Of a stretch of 39,476 bases of DNA, positions 8,013-16,654 are shown piece after piece. The stretch is taken from the NCBI RefSeq assembly GCF_029868745.1, contig NZ_JARWOP010000244.1, positions 1-39,476 on the forward strand, read 5' to 3'. A model generated the notes under the pieces. That model did no database searches, was not told the origin of the DNA, and was given only the letters and a program-made list of their open reading frames with translations. Made by a program: the position numbers and the translations under genes. The stretch is from Nocardia wallacei. Its GTDB lineage: Bacteria > Actinomycetota > Actinomycetes > Mycobacteriales > Mycobacteriaceae. The first letter of the stretch is position 1. Each line of letters opens with the position of its first letter.

Positions 8013-10760
8013 ATGAGTTCGCTGCCGGAGGGTCTGCTGTCGAACACGGCGACCGAACTCGCTATCGGCCACTGGGCCGAGGGCGACGAGTACCTGCTGG
8101 GCCAGGTCAGCGAGGCCTGGTCGACCGCGGCGAAGGACTCCCGGGACCTGGCCGATCACATCGACACACTGAGCCGTTCGACCTCATCGAATCTGGACAG
8201 TGCCGCCGGAAGCAAGCTGGCCGAGGCCTCGACCGCGCTCGCGGACGGCATGCGCCAGCTCGCGAGCACCTGCGAATCGCTCGGAGCGCAGGTCACGGAC
8301 GGGCAACGCGAAGTCCAACTGTGCCATCACATCGTCACCCTCACCGCTATCACTCTCGCGGCTCAGCTCGCTGTGGATCTGGCCTTGTCGCTGTCGGGAG
8401 TCGGCGCGGTCAAGGCCATCGCCGAGCAGCAAGCGGCACGGCGGACAATGCAGGCCGCATGGCGCGCGCTGGTCGAGAAACTCGCGGGAGACGGCGCCGC
8501 AGCCGCAGCCGCCCGGCGGGCGATGATTCTCGGCGGCGGGCAGGGGCTCGTCGTGGACGGTGGGGCACAGCTGTGGCAGGTGCTCGCCGACCACACCAGA
8601 ACGGTAGGCCAGATCGACTGGAACTCGATCGCGAAGTCGACGACGCTCGGTGTAGGGGGCGGATGGGCCGGGTACAAGGCCGGTGGCCGGGCGTCGCAGT
8701 GGGCCGCCGACCGCCTCGGCGCCAATCGCTTGGCCAGGCGTGTCCGGTTGCCCGGCACATCACTACTGTTCGCCCCCGCGCAACTGCAAGCGAACCTCCT
8801 CGGCCTCGGAGCGGGCGGCGTCGCGGGCGGCGCCCTCGGCGGCGCCGGCGCCTACGGCTGGGAACGCTTCATCAACGGCGCCTCGGGCGTAAGTCTCTGG
8901 GAGACGGTCAAATCCGGTGCCGCGACCGGTGCGGCGAGCGCGGTGCTCGGCGCCGGCAGCGTCTTCGTCCATGCCGCCCGGCCGAGTCCGCCACAGCCGG
9001 GATCCACGTCGACACACGGTCAGGATCTGAGAACGCGCCTCACCGAACTGTCGACCGAGGCCCTCGACAGCCCCGCCTTCCACCGGTTCGTGGCGGAAAA
9101 CGATCTCTCCCCGGCAGATCCCGCGTTCGAGAACAACGACCACGTCCATGCGGTGCACGAGATCAACAGAGTGATCGCACGCGACGTCGGGCCCGAATTC
9201 GACACCGGCAGATCCGAACAGAGTCTCGGAATGCGGCATGAGGACGCGGAGACCTCCCCGCTGCGGGACCACGACGAGCCCGCGCCGCCGACCCGCGATT
9301 CGCCGACCGACCACTCGGCCGACGCATCCGAGCGAACGCGAGCAGAGCTGTACAACACACTGAATGCAGCGGAATACCACGGAATCACCGACCCCCGTGC
9401 TGCCGAGACCCCGGTAGAAGTTCTCGGCAGGCAGCGCAGGGCCGCTCTCGAAGCCTGGACGGACGCACTCCCACGACTGCGCGGCGAACTCGCCGCCGAT
9501 CCGGACTTCCCGGGACACCGGGAACTGCTCGCCCGGATCGAGGAGTACGAACGCAGCAATTCCGATTATTCGGTCCGGCGGAACGAAGTACAGAACGATC
9601 TTATCTCGGACGTCCGCCTCGGTATGCATATACCCGATCCGTCCTATACTCCGGCCGACGCACAAATTGTCCGTAACATACTGCTGGAGGCGCAGCGCGG
9701 CACAGTGACAGCGGACGAGTTCTTCCGTGCGCTCCAGCACGTGACGGCACAGCGCGAATACCGGCACCTCAACTTCCAAATTGGCGGAGCCAAATGGGCC
9801 GCGGAAAGAACCGCGGACGCCAAGAAACTTTTGACGGAAAGCCTCGGCCGCTACCTGGAGAACAATCCGGCATTCACCCGAATCGACTTCAGCACGCAGA
9901 GACCGACCCTGCATCCCGCCCATCAAGCACACACAGCCGCTGCCCTGGAGACTGCGGCCGCGCACAATCCCGCCGAACTCGGTCGCCGGATCACCCGGAC
10001 CATGTCCGACGCCGGACTAGCCTATGGCAGCATCGCTGGTCCGCGTCTGATTCACCCCCCACCGGACGCCGCCGAAACCGGCAATGTGCCCCGCTTCCAC
10101 GCTCATGCCGACCACGCCATCGAATCCCTTGTGGAGCGTATCCGGCAATCAGGGGTCAGCACCTGGTCCCCGGACCCATACCACTCCAGCATCAGCGATG
10201 CCTATACCCTCTCCCGAGTCTTGGCCCGTTTGGAGCTCGAATCGTTCGGCCCGGTACGCGCGCTCGACGGCGACTACCTCGAAAGCGTCCTCCTGAGCAA
10301 CCCGCGGCAGATCATCATCGCGTCCGCGCCTTCCCTCGACGGTGGCCCATGGCACCCGGACGACGTGGTCGGTTACTGCGAATACGAGGTAGGCCATCAG
10401 GACCATGGATATGTCGTTCCCCCGGACGAGGGCTATGTCAGCGGGATCTGTGTGGCGTCCGCGTGCCGCGGCCTGGGCATCTCACGCAAACTCATCGAGC
10501 AGACGTTCTGGAAGCTGTTCGTCGACCACGACATGTCCAGGGTGGTGATGACGATGCGACCGAACAATACGGAAATGCGATCGCTGGTCGAATCCATGGG
10601 CCTGCGGATCAGCCGCCGGCTCGACGGTGACATCTACGGTGACGGCCAGCCCCGCGTGGAGATGGCGTTGACGCCGGAGTCCTGGATCGCCTACCTCCGA
10701 TCCAGGAACAGGCCCCTGCCGCCGGGCGCGTGGCCGGGAAAGCCCGACGAACAGCCGTGA
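8013..10760 (+). CDS. CpnT-like type VII secretion effector with C-terminal GNAT acetyltransferase domain
   Basis: 915-residue modular protein. Residues 1-100 are a helical ESX-like domain. Residues 105-330 hold hydrophobic and Gly/Ala-rich segments (HIVTLTAITLAAQLAVDLAL; LLGLGAGGVAGGALGGAGAY) like the N-terminal channel-type region of CpnT proteins. Residues 330-740 are mostly helical and hydrophilic. About 740-890 is a GNAT fold: VVGYCEYEV (beta strand), then acetyl-CoA loop ICVASACRGLGISRKLIEQ (811-830), then RVVMTMRPNNTEMRSLVESMG. M. tuberculosis CpnT carries an NAD glycohydrolase toxin at this end; here an acetyltransferase takes its place. GAGGTAA lies 10 nt before the ATG, and the stop of the preceding gene is 19 nt upstream. 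The next gene is convergent, so there is no immunity gene downstream. The target of acetylation is unknown. Confidence 0.8.
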   Translation: MSSLPEGLLSNTATELAIGHWAEGDEYLLGQVSEAWSTAAKDSRDLADHIDTLSRSTSSNLDSAAGSKLAEASTALADGMRQLASTCESLGAQVTDGQREVQLCHHIVTLTAITLAAQLAVDLALSLSGVGAVKAIAEQQAARRTMQAAWRALVEKLAGDGAAAAAARRAMILGGGQGLVVDGGAQLWQVLADHTRTVGQIDWNSIAKSTTLGVGGGWAGYKAGGRASQWAADRLGANRLARRVRLPGTSLLFAPAQLQANLLGLGAGGVAGGALGGAGAYGWERFINGASGVSLWETVKSGAATGAASAVLGAGSVFVHAARPSPPQPGSTSTHGQDLRTRLTELSTEALDSPAFHRFVAENDLSPADPAFENNDHVHAVHEINRVIARDVGPEFDTGRSEQSLGMRHEDAETSPLRDHDEPAPPTRDSPTDHSADASERTRAELYNTLNAAEYHGITDPRAAETPVEVLGRQRRAALEAWTDALPRLRGELAADPDFPGHRELLARIEEYERSNSDYSVRRNEVQNDLISDVRLGMHIPDPSYTPADAQIVRNILLEAQRGTVTADEFFRALQHVTAQREYRHLNFQIGGAKWAAERTADAKKLLTESLGRYLENNPAFTRIDFSTQRPTLHPAHQAHTAAALETAAAHNPAELGRRITRTMSDAGLAYGSIAGPRLIHPPPDAAETGNVPRFHAHADHAIESLVERIRQSGVSTWSPDPYHSSISDAYTLSRVLARLELESFGPVRALDGDYLESVLLSNPRQIIIASAPSLDGGPWHPDDVVGYCEYEVGHQDHGYVVPPDEGYVSGICVASACRGLGISRKLIEQTFWKLFVDHDMSRVVMTMRPNNTEMRSLVESMGLRISRRLDGDIYGDGQPRVEMALTPESWIAYLRSRNRPLPPGAWPGKPDEQP

Positions 10761-10761
10761 T

Positions 10762-11958
<1,197 letters not shown>

Positions 11959-12179
11959 TCACCCTCGCTGCGACACTGCTCTGCCACAAGAATGAAATCA
12001 GCGATATGAGACACGGCCTCTCCTAAAGGCATCTCTATCCGCACCATTGGGAACACGGTCGGAATCCAGAAAGCTAGTCTCGGCCGGCGGAATCTGCAGA
12101 GCTGTCGACTGCGTCCAGCGAAGCACGTGGGGCCGCGCGGAATCGGATGACAGATCAACCAATAGTCGGGAGGACATTG

Positions 12180-13463
12180 ATGGCTGCGTCTGTAGAGCCA
12201 GAGAGTGATTGCATCGTCATTACGGGAATCGGTGTGGAGGCTCCCGGGGGCATAGACGATTCGCTATCCCTCTGGGAGGCGCTGGCCGTGGGGCGTGAGT
12301 TGACCGGTCCGTTTCCGCGTGACCGAGGATGGCCACTCGACGGAGTCGGTGCGGCAACAGCCAAGAGCACCGTGGTGCCGGATATGGGTGGATTCCTCTC
12401 CGAGGCAACAAGATTCGACCCCGAGTTCTTCGGGATCAGGTTGTCGGAGGCGCGGGTTGCGATGGACCCGCAGCAGTGGGTGGCGCTCCGGGTCGCGTGG
12501 CGGGCGCTGGAGAATGCGGGTGTCAATCCAGGCAAACTGGAGGGCGAGGCTTGTGGCTCCTTCGTCGGAGCGTCATATAACGAGCATCAGGGTCGTTCAG
12601 GAATGACACTCGCGGCAATTTCTGGCCGAATTTCGCACTGCCTGGGTTTGTACGGTCCCGCGATCAGCGTGGACACGGCATGTGCATCTGGTTTGACCGC
12701 CTTGCATTTGGCTACTGCGGCAATCCGAGACGGTGATTGTGAGTGGGCGTTGGCGGGTGCTGTCTGCGTGATGGGCGAGCCGTCGGCATTTTTCGAGTCT
12801 GCGAAGGTGAACGGGCTGGCTACCGATGGCCACTGCCGATCATTCGCGGAGGGGGCGTCGGGAACTGTATGGGCTGAAGGCGCGGCAGTAGTGGTTCTCG
12901 AGCGTGAATCCCGCGCCCGGCAGTTGGGGCATCGGGTGTACGGAAGAATCTTGGCTTCGCAGGTCAACCATAACGGCAGTGGTCGGCGGATCATTCTGCC
13001 CAGTGCCACGGCACAGGAGCGGCTGATCCGCCAGACCGTCGAGCGGGCCGGAATCGGAATTGACGACGTGGGACTTGTCGAGGGGCATGGCGCGGCCACC
13101 CGAGCCGGAGACAGTGTCGAGATCTCGGCATTGCAGAAAACATACGGATCGGCGCGGCACCACCATCGTGGTGGCCCAGTTCTCGGCTCGGTGAAATCCA
13201 ATCTCGGCCATACGCAAGCCGCGGCGGGCATGCTCGGGCTGGTCAAGATGCTGTTGTGTGGTGCGCGGGGCCGAATCGCGCCGAGCGTATTCTCCGAAAC
13301 CCCGACCACGAAGGTGGACTGGACCAACAGCAGCCTGCGCTTGGCGTCGGAGCTCGAGTCCTGGGAACCTCACGGCGGCCTTCGGTACGGAGCCGTCTCA
13401 TCGTTCGGGCTGGCCGGAACCAACGCGCACCTGCTCCTCGCCATGCCCGAAATGGAACAGTGA
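12180..13463 (+). CDS. Free-standing polyketide-type beta-ketoacyl synthase
   Basis: 427-residue single-domain ketosynthase that would condense an acyl chain with a malonyl-type extender. The catalytic triad is intact: Cys168 in VDTACASG, His303 in VEGHGAATRAGD (usually EAHGTGT) and His344 in KSNLGHTQAAAG. The motifs DRGWPLD, AMDPQQWVALRVAWRALENAG and GAVSSFGLAGTNAHLLLA are those of modular polyketide synthases rather than FabF. No acyltransferase, carrier or docking segment follows; the protein ends where a KS domain ends. ATG 12180 has GGGAGG 6 nt upstream and was chosen over an in-frame ATG at 12147. Wobble positions are visibly less GC-rich than in neighbours, which hints at transfer. The partner carrier protein is unknown. 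Confidence 0.85.
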   Translation: MAASVEPESDCIVITGIGVEAPGGIDDSLSLWEALAVGRELTGPFPRDRGWPLDGVGAATAKSTVVPDMGGFLSEATRFDPEFFGIRLSEARVAMDPQQWVALRVAWRALENAGVNPGKLEGEACGSFVGASYNEHQGRSGMTLAAISGRISHCLGLYGPAISVDTACASGLTALHLATAAIRDGDCEWALAGAVCVMGEPSAFFESAKVNGLATDGHCRSFAEGASGTVWAEGAAVVVLERESRARQLGHRVYGRILASQVNHNGSGRRIILPSATAQERLIRQTVERAGIGIDDVGLVEGHGAATRAGDSVEISALQKTYGSARHHHRGGPVLGSVKSNLGHTQAAAGMLGLVKMLLCGARGRIAPSVFSETPTTKVDWTNSSLRLASELESWEPHGGLRYGAVSSFGLAGTNAHLLLAMPEMEQ

Positions 13464-13488
13464 ATCGGCTCGGTTTCCTTCCGTGCCG

Positions 13489-14898
13489 TCAGATTCCCAG
13501 CACGACCTTGGCGGTCGTGAAATAGATGACCAGCCCCGTCGCATCGACGAGGGTTGTCACCATGGGTGCGGAGATGACCGCCGGATCGATGCGCAGCTTC
13601 TTGGCCAGCAGCGGCATGGTGCCGCCGATGGTGGCCGCCCAGCCACAGATGATGATCAGCGTAATGCCCACGACCAGGGCGATATCGGCGCTGACGAACA
13701 CCCCGCCGATCACCATGCCGACGGCGGCCAGCATCGACCCCAGCACCAGCCCGACCCGGCATTCCCGCCAGATCACCCGCAGCAGATCCGATACCCGCAC
13801 CTCGCCGACGGCCAGGGCGCGCACGCACGAGGTCGCCGCCTGCGCCCCCGCGTTGCCGCCCGCCCCGATGAGTAGCGGGATGAACAGCGCCAAGTGCGCG
13901 GCCTGGGCCAGCGTGGCCTCGAAAGCGTCGGTCACCGAGACCGTCAGCGTCGCCGCGACCAGCAGCAACAGCAACCACATCGCGCGGTAGCGGGCCAGCT
14001 GGAAGACCCCCGCGGCCATGTAGTGACCGGCCCACGGCGCGGCGCCGGCCTGGCGCGCCACATCCTCGCTGTCGGCCGCCTCGATGACCTCCACCGCGTC
14101 GTCGATGGTCAGCAGCCCGACCAGGCGGTCCTCGCTGTCGACCACCGACAGGTTGATCAGATTCGTCTCGCGCATCAGCCGCGCGGCCTTCTCCGCCGAA
14201 TCGGTAGCGCGCGCGAACACCGGCTCGGTCACCACCAGATCCGACACCATCGCCTCGGGCGCGCTGAGTACCAGCTCCCGCAGCTCGACAATGCCGATCA
14301 GCCGACGGCCCAGGTCGACCACCGGCAGCGTGTACACCGTCTCGGCGCCAACGCCTTTCACCCGGACCATCTGCAACGCCTGCGCGACGGTCAGCTGCCG
14401 CGGCAGCGCGACCACCTCCGGCGTCATGTACCGGCCGACGGAACCCTCCGGGTAGCCGAGCAGCGCGGCGGTCATGCGGCGCTCGTGCGGGCTCAGCCCG
14501 GCCAGCACCTTCTTGGCGACCTTGGCCGGGGCCTCGCGCAGCATGCGGGCGCGATCGTCGGGATCCATCTCCTCGACGAGTTCACGGAAGGCCTGACCGC
14601 GCAGCCCGGACAGGATCTGCTGCTGGTCGACCGGCTCGAGTTCCTCGAACACCGCGAGCGCCCGGTCCTTGTCGAGCAGCCGGAAAGCCAGCCCGGCCGG
14701 GACCGCGTCCATGCGGGCGAGCTGATCGGCGATCAGGTGCGGGGCATGCTCGTCCAGCCACGCCTGGGTGGCCTCGACGCGGCCGCAGTCGACGACGTCC
14801 TGCAGGGACTCGGCGCGCGGGGTCTCGGTCTCATGGGTTTCGGCGGGGTCGGCTGCGGTGGTTGCGGGGGCAGCGACGGACAGATCGGTCAGCGACAT
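13489..14898 (-). CDS. mgtE: Magnesium transporter MgtE
   Basis: 469-residue Mg2+ channel/transporter. Residues 30-160 form the helical N domain (QQILSGLRGQAFRELVEEMDPDDRARML). About 160-290 hold two CBS domains that sense cytosolic Mg2+ (GRYMTPEVVALPRQLTVAQAL; ETNLINLSVVDSEDRLVGLLTIDDAVEVI). About 320-469 form five membrane helices with the pore signature PLLIGAGGNAGAQAAT. ATG 14898 has GAGG 8 nt upstream and is preferred over the upstream in-frame ATG at 14922. The N-terminus has an Ala/Thr/Glu-rich extension of some 25 residues. The stop lies 25 bp from the stop of the convergent ketosynthase. A possible M-box-like leader precedes it. Confidence 0.96.
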   Translation of the reverse strand: MSLTDLSVAAPATTAADPAETHETETPRAESLQDVVDCGRVEATQAWLDEHAPHLIADQLARMDAVPAGLAFRLLDKDRALAVFEELEPVDQQQILSGLRGQAFRELVEEMDPDDRARMLREAPAKVAKKVLAGLSPHERRMTAALLGYPEGSVGRYMTPEVVALPRQLTVAQALQMVRVKGVGAETVYTLPVVDLGRRLIGIVELRELVLSAPEAMVSDLVVTEPVFARATDSAEKAARLMRETNLINLSVVDSEDRLVGLLTIDDAVEVIEAADSEDVARQAGAAPWAGHYMAAGVFQLARYRAMWLLLLLVAATLTVSVTDAFEATLAQAAHLALFIPLLIGAGGNAGAQAATSCVRALAVGEVRVSDLLRVIWRECRVGLVLGSMLAAVGMVIGGVFVSADIALVVGITLIIICGWAATIGGTMPLLAKKLRIDPAVISAPMVTTLVDATGLVIYFTTAKVVLGI

Positions 14899-14959
14899 GG
14901 CAGAACCTCGGCACAACGGCATGCATCACTACGGCATGGAGCGGAAAGGAAGACACCGG

Positions 14960-15115
14960 ATCACACCGCGGGGCGCCACCCCGGACTGCCGTCGAATTAC
15001 CGGCTGAACATCTGGGCGACGCCGCGCGGCCTTCGACTGGGAGGTTCACTACGCATAGCAACCCACCTCCTCGATCGATACCGCTGTCGTCGTGTGCGCC
15101 GTCCGCCCTTAGACG
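14960..15115 (-). promoter_or_regulatory. Possible M-box-like Mg2+ leader of mgtE (tentative)
   Basis: On the minus strand the mgtE leader contains AGGTGGGTTGCTATGCG (reading down from 15068), then AGTCGAAGG, then several GC-rich hairpins. This recalls the conserved opening of actinobacterial M-box (ykoK) riboswitches, AGGTGnGGCTnCTATGCG, which control mgtE in many bacteria. GGAGGT...ACCTCC can also pair around the element. The match is partial and the later conserved blocks could not be placed, so this is a hypothesis for a covariance-model search. Confidence 0.35.
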
Positions 15116-15428
15116 AACGCAGCCACCGACGGCTTTTCCGCCGATGACGCAAAGCATTCCACAGCAGGATACGCGCCCGTCCAGTTCGACGCGCCATCAG
15201 GGGACACAACATGTCGGCGCGTCGAGATTCCAGGCGTTTCCGCGCGAATTTCCGATGTGCCGGCGCGCGCACCGAACCCGCGTTCGGCGGCTGCTCGACG
15301 AACTCGGCCGGTCCCCGGGACACGTCGCGACGCCTCGAACCTTGGCGGCGGGTGGCGCGCGCCGGTAATCTCCGGATGTCTCGAAACCGGTTGTCCCGGT
15401 GGGCAACACGAATCAACTCGGGGGACGC
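15116..15428. other. Intergenic stretch without convincing gene
   Basis: About 310 bp between the mgtE leader and the receiver-protein gene. The open frames here lack ribosome binding sites and continue out of frame into the next gene, so they look like chance ORFs. Apart from GGGGGA just before the GTG at 15429, nothing was recognised. Confidence 0.55.
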
Positions 15429-16568
15429 GTGCAAGAAATCTTCAATTCCGTCGCCGCTCTGCTGTGGCCGGTGCTGTTCCTGATCGCCCTGCTGATGTTC
15501 CGCGGTCCGGTCGGGCGGGTGATCCGTTCGGCCGAGCGCCGGGAGTTCACGCTGAACGTCGGTGGTCAGGAGATCAGCATGAAGCAGCTCAGCGAGCAGC
15601 AGGACGACATGATCGCCGACCTGCAGGCGCAACTGAGCCGGTTGACCAGGGAATTGGAGAGCGTGCGTGGGCGGTCCTCCGCATCCTTCGCGTGGTCGCC
15701 CCCGGCCGGGCCCTCCGCCTCGGGACCCGCGCCGTATGCGTACGGGATGCCGGGCGACGCCTCCTCGAACGAGCAATCCGGGGCGGGACCCAACCCGTAC
15801 GGCTTCGAGAAACCGGCCGACGCGGTGCCGTGGTCAGGCGAGGGACCTTCCGACGAGGTTGGAACGCCACCTGTCGAGCCCGATGCCCAGTCCAGGCCGG
15901 ATGCCGATGCCGATGCCGATGCCGATGCCGACCGTACCGAGCCGCCCGACAACCACGTGGCCGATTCGACCGGAACCCCCGGACGCCGGAAACTGCGCAA
16001 ACGCCGACTCACCGGCCCCGACGGCCGTCCCGGCGCCCAAGCCGGAAATCCGCCGCACACCACCGAGTTCCGCCCGGCCGAACCATCCACCGATCCACAA
16101 TCCGGTCAGGCCGCCGACCCATCGAGCAGCACCACCCAGTGGTGGACAATCCCGCCCCGGGACCACCGCCCGATCGAACGCACCACGGCCGCACTCCTGT
16201 GGGTCGACGACAACCCGCAGAACAATGCCCTCATCGTAGACCGCTTGAAACGCAACGGAATTCGCGTCGACCTCGCCCGAACCACCGACGAGGCCCTCAC
16301 CCTCCTGGACAAGCGCCGCACCTACGGCGCCATCGTGTCGGACTGGGGCCGAACCGAAAAAGGCACCCGCATCTCCAACGCCGGCCGCCGATTCGCCGAG
16401 TCCGCCCGCGAACGCGGCATCGACGCCCCCATCATCATCTACACCAGCATGTTCGGCCCCGCAGACACCCGCCGCGAGGAAGCCCTCCAAGCCGGAGCCA
16501 CCTTCGTCACCGGATCCACCACCCAACTCCTAGGAGAACTGACCACCCTCGGCCTCCTCCCCGCGTGA
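15429..16568 (+). CDS. Membrane-anchored protein with coiled coil, low-complexity linker and receiver-like domain
   Basis: 379-residue protein with an unusual layout. Residues 5-25 are one membrane helix (SVAALLWPVLFLIALLMF), followed by a short basic stretch and a coiled coil (SEQQDDMIADLQAQLSRLTRELESVRG). Residues 80-250 are a disordered Pro/Gly/Asp-rich linker with five Asp-Ala units. Residues 255-379 form a receiver-like fold: LLWVDDNPQNN (Asp260-Asp261), AIVSDWGR (Asp305, phospho-acceptor position) and IIIYTSMFG (Thr339). The conserved Lys after the fifth strand is not visible (GATFVTGSTT), so classical phospho-switching is doubtful. GTG 15429 follows GGGGGA by 3 nt; an upstream GTG at 15399 is possible. 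No kinase is adjacent. The role is unknown; it may sense or transmit a signal at the membrane. Confidence 0.8.
   Translation: MQEIFNSVAALLWPVLFLIALLMFRGPVGRVIRSAERREFTLNVGGQEISMKQLSEQQDDMIADLQAQLSRLTRELESVRGRSSASFAWSPPAGPSASGPAPYAYGMPGDASSNEQSGAGPNPYGFEKPADAVPWSGEGPSDEVGTPPVEPDAQSRPDADADADADADRTEPPDNHVADSTGTPGRRKLRKRRLTGPDGRPGAQAGNPPHTTEFRPAEPSTDPQSGQAADPSSSTTQWWTIPPRDHRPIERTTAALLWVDDNPQNNALIVDRLKRNGIRVDLARTTDEALTLLDKRRTYGAIVSDWGRTEKGTRISNAGRRFAESARERGIDAPIIIYTSMFGPADTRREEALQAGATFVTGSTTQLLGELTTLGLLPA
15900..15929 (+). repeat. Hexanucleotide tandem repeat GATGCC x5
   Basis: Five perfect copies of GATGCC in frame, encoding five Asp-Ala pairs in the linker of the receiver-like protein. Perfect short repeats of this kind can change copy number by slippage, in 6-nt steps that keep the frame. 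Confidence 0.9.
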
Positions 16569-16577
16569 AGCACGCGA

Positions 16578-16613
16578 CTACAACATGCAGCTGACGCAAC
16601 CATCGATTCGGGT
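16578..16613 (-). pseudogene. Relic of an nrdE 3' end
   Basis: On the minus strand this reads ...TRIDGCVSCML-stop. The last seven residues and the stop are identical to the end of NrdE in this window ([10 protein letters not shown], stop at 22528). At the DNA level, 29 of 36 bases match between 16578-16613 and 22528-22563. The GCVSC motif is the redox-active C-terminal Cys pair of class I ribonucleotide reductase. Upstream the frame soon loses resemblance (MNTFVALTVS, faintly like the MALEGTEV region) and runs out of frame into the DUF1152 gene. It is best explained as the remnant of a second nrdE or of a duplicated segment. Confidence 0.55.
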
Positions 16614-16654
16614 GGAAACCGTCAGTGCCACAAAGGTGTTCATGCCGTGTCGAG

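Noticed and set aside
14968..14984. GGGGCGCCACCCC hairpin as intrinsic terminator
   Set aside because: Short stem without a T-tract on either strand; more likely part of the mgtE leader.
13894..15147. 417-codon plus-strand frame opposite mgtE
   Set aside because: Shadow frame of mgtE continuing by chance into the leader; no start signal.
15211..15483. 90-codon Arg/Cys-rich frame upstream of the receiver gene
   Set aside because: No ribosome binding site, composition typical of chance frames, and it overlaps the start of the real gene.
15900..15929. Tandem repeat as a CRISPR or VNTR locus
   Set aside because: Six-base units without spacers, inside a coding frame; a simple codon repeat.
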